48,904 nt of DNA, from contig BBXU01000427.1 in the NCBI GenBank assembly GCA_001598975.1, forward strand, positions 1 through 48,904, written 5' to 3'. Both the position numbers and the translations under genes were made by a program. The notes beneath the pieces are model-generated. The model saw only the letters and a program-made list of their open reading frames with translations, was not told the origin of the DNA and made no database searches. Below, piece by piece: positions 26,506 to 37,781 of the stretch. The number at the start of each line of letters is the position of its first letter. Within the stretch, counting starts at the first letter, position 1. The stretch is from Parachlorella kessleri. Taxonomy: Eukaryota; Chlorophyta; Trebouxiophyceae; Chlorellales; Chlorellaceae.

Positions 26506-27045
26506 AGCCCAGCCCTCGGCCTGGGACGACCAAATGCTGGAGCCGCCCCACAAGCTGCTGCTGGTGGCCCCTGCTGCATCCGTGCTGCTGGTGCTCCAGA
26601 TGCTGTTTCCCACAAACAGCGACGGCAGTGCCTGCTGGGGAGTCACCGTGTCATGAGGAGCGCCACTGCTGCTGCTTACTGGCGCTCCGAACAGCGCGTT
26701 GCCAGCACCTGCGCTGAGCTCCTCCACAGCTGGTTGTGACAGGGAGGGACCGTTCAAGAACGACATCGGCAGCTCCGGCAAAGACTGTTGCGCCGTTCGA
26801 AGTCCCGCTTGGCCACCAGCGCCAGGCTGCTGGTGCGGCTGCCCTTGAGCCACGCTGTTGGCCGGCTTACTGCTGCCTGACTGCAGTAGCTTCAGGAGGG
26901 CATGGCCGGCGTCCTCCTTGCCAGGATTATGCCCGTTTTGTAGCTGGCCCAGTGGGTTATAGTGATCAGGCAAGCCCGAGCCTCCCTTGAGCGCGAGAGC
27001 AGAAAACTGAGAAGCCAGGTCCACCGGGCTGGCTTGGAACATCAT
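22352..27045 (-). CDS. URT1: Terminal uridylyltransferase (URT1-like nucleotidyltransferase)
   Basis: Eight exons in phase: 27045-25684, 25467-25334, 25165-25056, 24768-24599, 24128-23910, 23602-23405, 22922-22737, 22519-22352, giving 848 residues. Residues 1-500 are low complexity, rich in Gln, Pro, His and Ser, with nine consecutive Gln. The catalytic domain follows: [20 protein letters not shown] holds the GS motif (565-566) and the paired Asp D578/D580, and the third Asp is D637 in KVDVTVNN. The central part ([33 protein letters not shown]) and the PAP-associated segment ([15 protein letters not shown]) complete the fold. Plant URT1 uridylates deadenylated mRNA in cytoplasmic P-bodies, and the long disordered N-terminus is shared with it; HESO1 lacks so long a leader. 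The exon frame stays open to a Met at 27189, so a 48-residue longer start is possible; I prefer the MM at 27045. It shares a 400-bp 5' region with the LMBD2 gene. Confidence 0.85.
26473..26499 (-). repeat. CAG triplet tract, nine units, coding
   Basis: Nine uninterrupted CTG on the plus strand encode nine Gln in the disordered N-terminus of the uridylyltransferase. Confidence 0.9.
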
Positions 27046-27445
27046 GGTTGACTCACGGTCGGCTGCGCTGCTGGTCTTCGAAACACAAGGCTGCGAAGCA
27101 CTCTCAGGCCTCCAGAACACGCCTGCCCTCCAGAACCCGCACGACTCTGGCACAAAGTATGTGCCGAGGTCCCTTCGAGGGCAGCACACCCCACCAAACT
27201 GCCCATGGGAGGAGGGGTGTCGTCCTAGCTTATCATTTCATGGTTTATCATGGTCCTCCATCCGGTCTCCGCATGCCCAGCATGACTTGCGAGACTCATG
27301 CTCAACCAACAGTCCTCTGTGTGTATTTTACGATATACTGCACCTAGCCATGTGTCACGCACCTAGGAAGGTGCTTGTTCCAGGCTGAGCGTTTTGCAAC
27401 AAAACTTGCTGACAGCCCGTCTGTGCCCTGGGGCTTCCAGCTGCA
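27046..27445. promoter_or_regulatory. Shared 5' intergenic region, uridylyltransferase / LMBD2
   Basis: The 400 bp lie between divergent starts. The half next to the uridylyltransferase gene stays open in its frame to 27189 and may be coding. The remaining 250 bp are AT-richer with no clear TATA box. Confidence 0.5.
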
Positions 27446-30400
27446 ATGTGGGCGTACTACTCCACGGCCATGAGCCTGGTGGCCTTGTCGGTGGCGTTCC
27501 TGTGAGTGTACTTCCCAGGGGACGCGCTGACTGACTCTCCTGGAGGGGATCTCTGTCGTACGTAGCCTGCAAGTGATCCGGTTTTTGCAGGCTTCGACGA
27601 TTTGCGGCCCCCAAGGTCTCTATAGTCTCCCTGGTGGCAACGGGCCTGGCATGGCTCACTGCTTTGTCAGTGGTGGCCTTGGTGCCGATAGATGTGTATT
27701 CCACTCTGGCCCACAAGGAGGCTCCGGCCATTAAGACGCTGTGGAGCATATCTTATTGGTGAGAGGGTCAGCCGGCACAGCTGCTCTTTTCCAAGATGGA
27801 ATGCAAGTGGCAGCAAGAGGTTAGACACAGCGGTTCGGCCAGCTGCGTCACTTAGCAGAGCTGAGAGTAGGGAACACACGTGAAGCTCTCATTTGCATGT
27901 TACTGGGCCTTACTGTAAGCATCCAGCGCAGTTTGTGCTTTCAAGCCGCCCAGCCTTAACGGATCTCTCGCTCGTCTGCAGGTCAACCCAGGGGCTTACT
28001 TGGGCAGTTATTCCAATGCTACAGCAGTACTCGCTGTCTGGGGCCTTTACTATCGGGGGCAGGTATGCATACTGTCGCCCCATGCCTTGCACTGCAGAAG
28101 AGAAGTAGAGCCTGGTTGGTACTTTGTATAAAGCTCTCAAGTGCCCACTTACTAGCCATGGAGTCCCTTTGCAGGCTGCTTATGGCGTTGAGGCGCAACC
28201 TGCTATTTTACGGGATTATGGGTACGCTAGCCGCAATTGGTAGGTTTGTGTATACTTGTCAACGTCCGCTGCCGGGAGAGAACGGTGCATGATAAGGGAC
28301 CGTGGCGAGCTGGCCACTTTGTTGCCTTGGGGCCCGCAGGGATATTGGCAGCATGGTTATCTGGCCATTTGGCCTTATCGACCTTGCCAGGCCTGGTGTT
28401 TACACTGTCAAACACATATGGTAAGTTTCTATAGCACCTCGCCTTCGTTTAGCTGCCCCCTATGCTTAACTCTGCCGCTTTCTTAACTCTGCCGCTTGCT
28501 ACGCCTGCCATTGAATGCTTGATGCCTGCTGTAGTCAATGTATTAGTCTGACGTGGTGCAGGTCTTATTGTCTGTATCCTACTCCTGGGGTATGGGCTGG
28601 TAGAAATCCCCCGTGTCCTTTGGCGGCGGTCCTTCCCCGAGAAGCGCCTGCGGTGGCACTATCACAGGCGAGGACACTTGTTGCTAGCACAACGACATTG
28701 TGTAGTGGTGGCCATTGAAGCACCAGCAATTTTACATGTTGCCCTGAGCTAATCCGCAAAGTACAGTGCTGCGTGTCAGGGTGTGGGTAGCAGGTAAAGT
28801 TGGCTCCGCTGGGCGGGTGTTGCATTATCCAAACTATCGCCTCACCTCCTTGGCAGCACCGGTACTGGGCGTCATGCAGGGTGGGTCGGGCAGCGGAGAA
28901 GCTGACGGACGCTTCAGCAGAGTTAGAGAAGGTGCTGGCTATTGTGCTGGCCACGGCACAGCAGGTGCCGCGCTCTGACACCCAGCTTCGGAAATATGTG
29001 GAGCTGCTGATGGAGTGAGTCCCGGATATGGAGGACCAGGGTGGGAGCCCCTGCCAGGGCATGACTTTATTTAGAGCAGTTGGCTGCCTTACCTGCCTTT
29101 TGCTTGGACACAGGGTGACGGATGTTATCTGCATTTTGAAACTTGGGTTACGGCTTTGGCGGGCAGTGTTGAGGTATAAGTCATGGTAGGAAAGGCGGTG
29201 GTTGAAGTGTTGGCTTGAGGTGCTCACTGGGTGTGCGTCTGTGGCAGGTATGCCGATGCCTACTCCCCCGTCAAGCTGGCGGCTGTGGCTAGTGGCAAGG
29301 TCAGCATTGACCGGCTAGAGGAGGGCGACCTCGACTATGCAACTAGTGCCGACATGATGGCGCGCCTGCGGGGCCGGATGAAGTCGGCTATTGCAAACTT
29401 TGTTGGTGAGACGTCTGGGCAAGGACAGCTGGCTTGCGTGGAGCCTTTCTGGGAATTGGGTGCCCTTACGACCTGCTGCTGCTGCAATTGCTTGAACCTG
29501 CGTACAAGAGCTCAGTGCATATTCCTGCTGTTTTAGGCAACTCCAGACAGAGCAGGAGTTATCTCCAATATCACACTACTGCTACACTTTTGGGTTAGTC
29601 TTCCACTGCTTTGTTTTGTTGATGCCCAACAGGTTGTCGCAGCGAGTACATGAGCTTTGTGCGGAAGGCATTGGGGCTGGAAGCCATCTGCAAGTCCCGG
29701 CAGCACGGCGTGTACTCGCCGCCCTCTGGGGACACGGGCCGCTCGGCACTGGCTTGGTGGTACTACAAGTGCCGGGTGCGGCCCTGGGTGCAGCAGCTGG
29801 CGGCTTTGCTGACGGCGGCGGCCTCTGCGGTTATTGTGTGGTCAGAGGCCACCATTGCAACCGGGACTAGCCCTGACTTGTCACCCTTTTCGCTGGTGAG
29901 CCGGGCAGTCAGAATTGCTTTTAAAATTGTTGCTTGCTTGGAGGGATTGTAGATCACAGTACAAACTGCTAGACGCCGATCGAGTCATTTGCCCGCTGCA
30001 TGTTCAGTGGGGGTAAGAGCTGGCGTGTGTCTTGGCTTGCGTTCCTATCGCTTTCTCCTCCTTGCATCGGGTGAACCAGCCACTGCCATCTATGTCACAG
30101 GCAGGTAACGCATCGGATATCGTGCGGAGCCCTAGCCCTCAATGTTTGACTAGCTGCTTGGCTGCAATCGTCTGGCTGCTGCAGATGATCCACAGTGGCG
30201 AGTCCAAGGGCGAGTTTGTGACGCAGACTTTGGTCGCCATACCACTGGCCTACATTTGCAGCTGCGCCTACTTCTCGCTGTTCAAGTTGGGGAACTTTGG
30301 CTTCTATCATATGGTGAGCAACAGCACCTACCCTGGAGTTCAAGCTACAGCCTGTCGTGGTGCCTGGGTACTATCGCAATTGCTTTAGTGTCCATGGGCT

Positions 30401-32459
30401 TGCACCCATGATGTGCTTCATTGTGCAAATAAGCGCTCTCTCTGATCATTGTAGTTCAACACTGGAGTGCTGGCGGACAAATGGCTTGCCCGGCTTAGTG
30501 TGCAGAGCAGTGTGGCACTTGCTCTGTAGGTGACACGAGCAACCTGGGCTTACTCCCTATTGCTCAGCGGCTCGCTGCTGTGCCGTTTTGCTGCTCCCCT
30601 CTGCTTCAACTTCCTTCATGTGATCCGCATGAATGAGTACCTAGATGATGGGGAGGTGAGTCCTGCCAGCACCGCACCTGGTCCAAGCGCTCCTCACGTC
30701 AGGGCCAAAGCTTCTCATCTTACAGCCGGCACAGCAACCCAGCCATTGCACCCTGCATGAGTAGGGCATGGATAGCTGGTAATTGGAGAGGTGCTGACAA
30801 CAGCTCTCAGCCCCGACGTTCCTGCCCCTCGCAGCAAATGGTGTTCATCCAGAAGATGAAGGGCATGAATGACGTGCCGGTGCTGGGCCAGGATTTCAAC
30901 ACCTGGTTCCCGCTCACCATCACTATCTACTGCGGTATGCTATTCTTCAATCTGTGGGAGAAGTGCGCATCGCGGCTCTTCATTTCCTCACGCTTCCGAT
31001 TTGATACGGTGAGGAGAGAGGAGTGGCTAGGCGGCAGTAGCCGGGTCTATGCCGCCTCATAGCTGTGAGCTGCTGATGGCAGCTTGTGGCCTTTATGTGG
31101 CCTTTGGGCACCGTGGAGGATGGTTTTTGAGCGGCCACTGCAGAGCAGTCTGGTGCTTTGGACTCTGGCTTGTCAGGAAATAATCACTGGTCGAGTTGTA
31201 TCCTAGTGATGTTATATCTCCCTGGAGAGGTGGCAGGTAGTGCGAACAGAGAGTAAGAGGCGAACTGTACTGACTGGCTGGATGCAGCGCCGTAATGAGC
31301 CTTGCCTAGATTAACTTTATCCCCAGGTTCCTTCAAAAGGTGCCCTAAGTTTGGGTGAAGAAAAGATGGTGCACTGAAATCTTTCCTCCTGTGGTCGTGA
31401 AGGGAGGTGGTGCCAGGACTTGTTGTCCAGAATCAGCTACGTTGCCAGTATGATGAGTGGAGCTGGTGAGGAAGGTGCTGTTGATGTGTTTGGCATTGGC
31501 GAGTGCGCTTGCCTTTACTACCAAGTGTGGTCCCATGCAGGAACGTGCGGACGACGAGCACACGGGCCGTGGCATGCGGTTGGTGCAGCTGGAGCAGGAC
31601 GCCATGTGCAAGGGCTACCCCCTGGGCGATGGCATCGGCCTGTTTGGGGTGGGCAGCTCAGCCCTGGCTCCAGCGTCAGGGAGTGGCAGCAGGGGCAGTG
31701 GTGCAGGGGCCACGATGGAGCTGAATCGCAGCGTGCATGGCAGCAAGGGCAACCAGGGGGGCCCAGTGGTGGGTGCTGGCGGGTGAGTGTGGGTCTTGGG
31801 CCAGCTCGGTGGCATACATGCAGTCTGCCCCAACGCACTCGGTTCCCGCGGGGAGATTTCGCGTTTGCCTAGGCGCACTTCCAGGGACTTCCATTCGTGC
31901 AATTTGGGCGCGAACCCTGCGGATGTCTCACTGCTTACAGATTCTCTTACCTAAAGATAAGATGCATGTGGACAGCAAGGGTAAGACAGCATTGAGCTAT
32001 TTCCGCCTTGCCTTGTCTCAAATAACGCCTTACGCTGCATTGCGGTGCAGCAATGCCTCCAGCTCATCGCGAAATGGCAGCCCTCCTCGTCCAGCCTTTG
32101 GCGCCTGGGGCCCAGCAGGTCACGGTGCAGGGGTGCGTGTGGGTGGCAACAGCAGCAGCAACTTGGCATCCGAGCTGATTAAGAACAAATACGGCGGCAG
32201 CTCAGACTCCCTGCATGCCGGCAGGGAGGGCAGCACGAGCGTGGCAGCCACACCAGGACCAGACAGCCGGCATGGCAGCCCCGCACGGCAGCCGCCGCCT
32301 GTTTCGCAGGTGGACGACCTGTTTGCCGCGGTGGAGGGGCGGCGTGTGAGGGGGCGGCAGGGGGACGTGCAGCGTCTGGTGGATAGCTCAGCCGAAAACT
32401 CCTCGGGAGGCTTCAGGGCGGGACTGAACAAGTGGAGGGGAGCTTGGAGGGATCAGTGA
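27446..32459 (+). CDS. LMBRD2: LMBR1/LMBD2-family multi-pass membrane protein
   Basis: Fourteen exons in phase: 27446-27501, 27591-27758, 27982-28062, 28175-28221, 28340-28420, 28562-28667, 28880-29014, 29248-29405, 29633-29895, 30185-30313, 30530-30655, 30835-31008, 31541-31782, 32051-32459, giving 724 residues. The first segments (MWAYYSTAMSLVALSVAFL, then WLTALSVVALVPIDVYSTL and IKTLWSISYWSTQGLTWAVI) and the LLLGYGLVEIPRVLWRRSFP stretch match the LMBR1 domain. A cytosolic coiled loop (AEKLTDASAELEKVLAIV) is followed by four to five more hydrophobic helices and an FNFLHVIRMNEY motif. About nine membrane spans are expected. The C-terminal 230 residues are Ser/Gly-rich and disordered. Animal relatives are linked to receptor trafficking; the plant proteins have no settled role. 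Intron 6 (28668-28879) has a GC donor CAG|GCGAGG. Intron 12 holds a dispersed-repeat copy. A short open stretch at 31941-31980 was not used because it breaks the frame. Confidence 0.88.
31226..31332 (+). repeat. Dispersed repeat copy
   Basis: Starts GAGGTGGCAGGTAGTGCGAA, then CAGAGAGTAAGAGGCGAACT and GGCTGGATGCAG, and ends CCTTGCCTAGATT. Lies in LMBD2 intron 12. Confidence 0.7.
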
Positions 32460-32855
32460 GCCCTCATACTTTTCGAAAGGAGGCATTTCTATTTGTCTTC
32501 TCCGGGCTTGTGGTTCCTTGCTGTGTATTGTCTGTAGACGCCGTGAAAAGACGCTCCTACTGTACCGAAAGGTATTGATGTGACATAGCACTTGCGCTCA
32601 GGTGGGGTGGCTGTTTGTCAGATGTAAGGTAAGCAGTGGACAATGTAGGCTACATAAGAAATGTGCTACACTCACCACAACATTCTAAAAAACTTTGGCA
32701 AGACCTAGCAAAGATACTTTCTAACAAGGAGGAAAGCTCTCTGGCAGGCACCGCTTTGTTCCTTTTCCCTCCGTCGGTCAGGAGTCTACGCAAAGCTACA
32801 TGAAGCTCTTGTATCACCGCGATGCCCAAGCAGAGCTGAGCTGACCCCTAGCACC
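32460..32855. other. 3'-to-3' intergenic region, LMBD2 / seipin
   Basis: Converging 3' ends. A TGTAA is at 32623-32627. If seipin ends earlier (33269 or 32900), this region extends further right. Nothing else is recognised. Confidence 0.45.
32623..32627 (+). terminator. Putative TGTAA polyadenylation signal of LMBD2
   Basis: TGTAA lies 163 bp after the LMBD2 stop codon. Confidence 0.35.
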
Positions 32856-35800
32856 TCACAGGCCTCCCTTGCCCCCTGTATGGGCCGCCCTGCGGCGCAT
32901 CAGGCCAAGACCTTCTTGTACGGCAGCCGAGGTAGGCCGCTCGCTGCCAGCAAAGGCCGTGTCATTCGCCGACAGGGCCGGGCCGGCGCTGGCGCCCTTG
33001 CCCCTTTCCCAGCCCCTGCCACCTCTAGCGAGGGCGGGTGCCGGCTCCACTTCCTGCCAGTCTTCTGCCTCCTCTCCCAGCCCCTCAGGGGGCCAGTGGG
33101 CATGCGACGAGGAGGGGCCTTCCACTGCCTCGCCACCGCCGCCCCTCCCAACTGCATAAGGAAAAAGCATCAGGAGGTTGGCTGTGCGCAGCTGCGGACC
33201 ACTGGTTTGTGTTCACATGAGGTATGCGGCTAGTAGGCTTGACACAGCAGGAGAAAGGCAGCAAGCTCCTAGATCTGCCTGTCTCTTACTTTCACTCCTG
33301 CACCACATGCTGCCAGCGTCATTAGCACACCCACCTCCCCCCGCCATGTGGCTAGGAGCGCACCTGAGTCCACTTCAGAGAGCTCATTCAGGCTGCTGGT
33401 GATCTCCTCCCCATCAACCCCGCTGAGTACGCTGCTCCCAGCCTCACTGCCCTCCCCCGCCTCGCCAGCTGCCTTTTCAGCTGCGCCCTCGCTCCGGTAT
33501 GCTCCCCAGAGCGTGTACAGCCACAGCGCGAAGCACACGGCTGCAGCTGTTGATCCTCCAAGGAGGCAGGCCAGCGCGGAGCCACCAAGCAGCAGCATGA
33601 GCAGCGTGCCAGGGCGCAGGGTGTAAAGGATGCTGCGCAGCAGCCCCATGCGCAGGCGGACCGACACCTGGGCGCTGAGAAGCTCTGGAGCCCAGCCGGG
33701 GTCCCGAGTCTGCAGCCAACAAAGGAAGCCTTGGAGCGGTAGGGAAGGCAGGGTACAGACACAATAGGGAAGCACTGACTACGGCCCAGAACATCATCCA
33801 GGGTCAGCCAAGACAGCCAAGCCGACTTGGCTTTTTGCATTTTGTCACGTCGTCATCTCCGCTGCATACGGCGTCCCTGCCGCCTCAACGCACCCCATAC
33901 TCCCACATACTCACTGTACCTCCCTCCCGCCCTCTTCATATGCCTACTAACGCCCCTCCTGTGCCATCACCTCCCCTTTACGCGGCGCTCAACCTCTCCC
34001 TCCTAGCAGTCTCCCCTTTCTGCAGCCTCTACCTAGGACCGGCCCCTCCTGCACCAGCATCCCTGCACCAACGCGCCTCCGTCGGAGCCTCGCCTCACTC
34101 GTGGCAACCCCTGTCCCTGTCGTAGGTACACAACTTGACCCTACCCTACAGCTCTTGCAGCCTGCCGTGTCAGCCCAGCTCTGCCTTATCAGCTGCATGC
34201 CACTCTGTCACAGGGGCCGGTCTCGTCAATAGTGGTTTTAGCTGCTCGAGGTTCGTGTTTTGGTCTCTTTGCTCTCGCTGCTTTCCCCATTTCCTCTCTT
34301 CTGCCAGGGCGTTTGCCCCAAGGTACGCTTCTCCCTTCCGTTCCTCTCCCGCTCGCCTGCAGCTTTGATATTCATTTCCTGCTGCCTGCCAGCCTGTCTG
34401 CCTGCTCTGCTCGCCTGCTGCGCTTCCTGCTGCTCCCTGCTGGCTTTCTTTCAGGCCTAACACTGTTCTCTACTGCCCCTGCTTCAGTTGAACTGCATCT
34501 CCTCTTCCAGTGGCCTTAGCTTATCTTGGGGAGAGAATTACTGGCTCAGACATCAGGCAAGACTCAGGCTCATTCTGCATTCAACCCTGTCCGCCCAGTA
34601 TCCCAGTACCTCCTCCCTGCTCGCCTTTCCTGCCACCCTCAATAAAGACAGCCCTGTCGGTACGCTTCATCTACTTTCCAATCACACCACCTGCCTTGTT
34701 GACGACAACAGTCAACTGGCAACTGATGCACTTCCCAAGCAGCCAGCCAGCAGCCTGTGCCAGGCCTCCCAACACCCCTCCTTCGCTCCCCAGGAGCGCA
34801 GGGTACCCTTCCAATGGCACGGTATCCCACAGCAGCCATATGCTGCATCAAGGCCCCTGCCCATGGCCGCAAATTCTTACCTTGATGGCCACTTGGAAGA
34901 CTGTGAAGGGAGCCTTATCCACTTCTCTGAAGTTCTTGAAAAGCTCCACCCGCACTTCCTTGGAGCCATCGGCCAGCCCCACCCACCGCAGGGGGGCGGT
35001 GAGTACAGTCCTGTAAAGAAGCAAATAACAAGGTCGCCAATTGCTCCATACAGTACACTGCAGTGCATAACCTAGGATGCAAAGGAAGTCCAACCATAAC
35101 TTCCGCACTCTCCAGGAACCCTGCTGCTCATAACACGGAGAGCATCCCAGGCCCCCACAAACACACCACACACTTCTCACCCGTCTCCCCACCCACCAGA
35201 GTGTGTTCCCACCCTGCCGCAGCAGCAGTGGGCGGCTGGCCCGTGCCAGCGTCTTGCCATCAAGCGTGACCAGCTCAGCCACCACCTGAGCCATGCCCCC
35301 GCCATTGCAGCTGCCGCGAGCGGACGGGGCAGAGGTGGGGGGCGGCAGCTGCAGGTCCAGCCACACATCCACACGCTGCCCTGGTGCCAGGAACCTGCAG
35401 CAGCCGATATGCGGGCGGGCACAGCGTGCCGTGGGTGGAGGCTACACAAGGCACACAGGATGGCATGCAGGGACACTTGCAACCAGCATCAACACATAAG
35501 TCGGGAGTGGTGTCAGGCAGCATGGCACCAGCACACCAAGCAGTTCTGCATGCAGAAGCTCAAAACTGCCTCAGCCGCCATGCACCAGTTGTGCACCCCG
35601 CTTCCCCCGCACCTTGTGCCTGGTGGCAGGCCTGTCGGCACCCCATCAGACAGCTCCCCTGGTGGCAGGAACGCTGCCTGGGCAATGATATCGCTCGCTG
35701 AGTAGTCCAGGTAGAGGGTCCGCGTATGCAGGACCTGGGGAGGCGTGAGGGCCCTGCTTAGGAGCAGGTACCCCAGCAGCCCCAGCCCGGCAGCCGCGAC

Positions 35801-36134
35801 TGCTGAGCCGGCAGCTGACATGCTGAACAGGAACAGCCCTCTGCAGAAGCGCAAGGCCTGGCCCAGCAGCGCAGGGACTGCCAGCTTGCCTGCCATCGGC
35901 CCTGCTGGCCATGGCGAAGCTGCCGAGGAGGGCTGGCCTTCAGACCAATACTCCTGCAGGAGGGAGCGGGGTAACACCAGTTGAAACTGATGAACAATAC
36001 CTACAAAGCATTTGTTCTGATTACGCCGGCGACGCACTCACCCTGTAGGTAGAGCGCAGGTCTTCAGACTCGATCCCACCCAGCGTAGGGGCCGACGGTA
36101 TCTTTGACTGCCCTCCGGGACTCCTCCAACTCAT
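32856..36134 (-). CDS. SEIPIN: Seipin (ER lipid-droplet biogenesis protein)
   Basis: Exons in phase: 36134-36042, 35953-35613, 35394-35197, 35010-34881, 33709-33304, 33151-32856, giving 487 residues. TM1 is about 71-96. The lumenal domain has the family signature: TLYLDYSASD, the block FLAPGQRVDVWLDLQLPPP, then AELVTLDGKTLARASRPLLL, and APLRWVGLADGSKEVRVELF / KAPFTVFQVAIK. TM2 is about 288-322, ending in a Trp/Tyr-rich edge, followed by an acidic Ser-rich cytosolic tail. Seipin forms ER ring oligomers that organise lipid droplet budding and triacylglycerol packaging, a major carbon store in algae. The end is uncertain: the tail either splices at 33304 into a Glu-rich frame stopping at 32856 (chosen), splices at a gtaaga donor into a very basic frame stopping at 32900, or reads through to a stop at 33269. 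The 1171-bp intron before exon 5 carries a dispersed repeat. Start chosen as the Met opening the first phase-compatible exon. Confidence 0.82.
34528..34645 (-). repeat. Dispersed repeat copy, near full length
   Basis: On the minus strand it starts TTATTGAGGGTGGCAGG and ends CCAGTAATTCTCTCCCC, with TGAGCCTGAGTCTTGCCTGA inside. Lies in the long seipin intron. Confidence 0.7.
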
Positions 36135-36896
36135 GGCGGCTCAGGTGCAGTGATTCAGACGCAGGCCACCGCCCAGCAGACACCTCCGTCACCGGGACCT
36201 GATCAGTCACGCCAGAAACGTCGTGCTTTGATTATAATCGCTAATCGATTGCACACAATTGCCGCACAGTGTGGACAGGCTGTCCTGCACAGATCCCACG
36301 GAAGGCGCCTCACTACTAAAGTATTCGTAAGTCCCACATCCACAGACCCTTCTTCACTTGCCTCTGCAACTTGGATCACTGATCACTTTCATTGAGGGTT
36401 CAATAGGGATCGACGCAGGACTTGGTAACAGTGCCCACGTCTCTGCCGGTTTGCTGAGTAGCGGGTTTGGGATACTGAGCAGAGGCGCCGGTCAAGGCGC
36501 CGGGCCCGGGTCAGGTATAAGCCTGGGGGTGACGTATGCACCATGGTCTTCTTCTTGAGGCTTCGCACAAGGTGATGAAGGAGGTCTGGTGGTGAAAAGT
36601 GGCACTTCCTTTTGAGCTTGTCCATACCTCACCAGCACCTGCCGACCCAACGGGCCACCCTCCAAGCCTTTCTTTTCCCACCAACAGTTTTGGCTGCTGC
36701 CCCGTGGTCCTCCCACACGTCTCCTGCATACTCCGTCCCCCCTCCACGGCCCTCACCGCCTGGAGGGTGGTTGAAGTGGACAGGGCGCCCCACTCAAACC
36801 GAGAAGGAGAACCAAGCTGGGACAGTTGAGTGGCTTGATCGATCCTTACTTGATCCGTGCTCCATACTGGGTAGAACGGGCCTACTACAGTTAGTC

Positions 36897-36945
36897 ATGG
36901 TGGCAAGTCGTGCGAACAGGGAGCTGGAGGCAAACTGTACTTGAT
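36897..36945 (+). repeat. Dispersed repeat, 5' partial copy
   Basis: ATGGTGGCAAGTCGTGCGAA followed by CAGGGAGCTGGAGGCAAACT. First of four adjacent copies. Confidence 0.6.
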
Positions 36946-36950
36946 TACGT

Positions 36951-37054
36951 GTGACAGGTAGTGCGGACAGAGAGTGAGGCGAACTGTACGGACAGGCCTG
37001 GCTGCAGAATGCGCCTGAGTCTTGCCTGAGTTCTGAAGCAGTAGTTCTCTTCCC
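36951..37054 (+). repeat. Dispersed repeat copy
   Basis: GTGACAGGTAGTGCGGACAG, then GCGAACTGTACGGACAGG, TGAGTCTTGCCTGAGTTCTG and CAGTAGTTCTCTTCCC at the end. Confidence 0.7.
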
Positions 37055-37064
37055 TGAACTATAC

Positions 37065-37150
37065 TTATTGAGGGTGGCAGGTAATGCGATCCGACAGGAG
37101 ATACGGGAAGACCTGGCTGACAGGGTATTGCTTGGGCTGGATGCTGTTAT
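37065..37150 (+). repeat. Dispersed repeat, partial copy
   Basis: TTATTGAGGGTGGCAGGTAA, then GGGCTGGATGCTG. Lacks the distal TTGCCTGAG part because the next copy begins there. Confidence 0.6.
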
Positions 37151-37264
37151 TAGTAAGGGTGGCAGGTAGTCTGAACACAGTGGAGATAGGGTAAAGCTGT
37201 ACGGAGGGCTGCGCTGGGCTGGAGTTATGCTCTGGGTCTTGCCTGAGTTTTGAAACAGCAGGTC
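37151..37264 (+). repeat. Dispersed repeat copy
   Basis: AGTAAGGGTGGCAGGTAGTC, then GTAAAGCTGTACGGAGGGCT, GGGCTGGAGTTATGCTCTGG and GTCTTGCCTGAGTTTTGAAA. Confidence 0.7.
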
Positions 37265-37781
37265 AATCACTAACGGGCAATTTCCAAGCTCTTAGGCTGT
37301 CCAGTAAGAAATAAAACTGCAGCTCCACTTTGCCCACTTCCACTGTGAGGACTTAACAACCGTCGTTGCATTCAGATGTCTAGGGATAGCCAACTACAAG
37401 CAGAGCATGGGTTCCACTGCGTGTGCTAGTGAATTCCACCCAATGCGTGTGCAACCCAGAAGTGACAAAGCACACTTGGTGGACATGCATTCCCCTGCTC
37501 TCCCTCCCCAGCCAAGGGGTGTCGTAATAAGACACGCCAGGCTAGCATGGCTGCCCCTGAATCAGGGCTACCACACAGTAAACAACAAAACTGTAACAGA
37601 GCAGGAAATAATAACCTTCAAAAGTCGGGACGAGACAACAGATGAGGCACCACACCAGCGCTAACACAGTCAACACACCCATGTCATTATCACACCCGCT
37701 GGTCAGCCGGCTCCAGCGCGCCTGATGCCCAGCATGCTGACGCTAATCAGCGGCAGCAGGCGTGGCGCTCCTAACACAGCT

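Larger units (their letters stand above)
36135..37781. other. Intergenic region between seipin 5' end and SNARE 3' end
   Basis: These 1647 bp are the only tandem (same-strand) junction in the window. The left part should hold the seipin promoter; a GC-rich repeat of GGCGCCGG occurs near 36484-36510. The middle, 36897-37264, is a cluster of four dispersed-repeat copies. The right part shows no gene. Confidence 0.5.

Noticed and set aside
31941..31980. Possible 40-bp exon in LMBD2 between exons 13 and 14
   Set aside because: Splice-like borders exist, but including it shifts the frame of the long last exon.
34488..35075. 195-codon plus-strand frame over the seipin intron and exon 4
   Set aside because: It crosses a repeat copy and lies antisense to a conserved seipin exon.
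36140..36890. A gene between the repeat cluster and seipin
   Set aside because: Short frames on both strands have no domain motif or phase-consistent exon chain.
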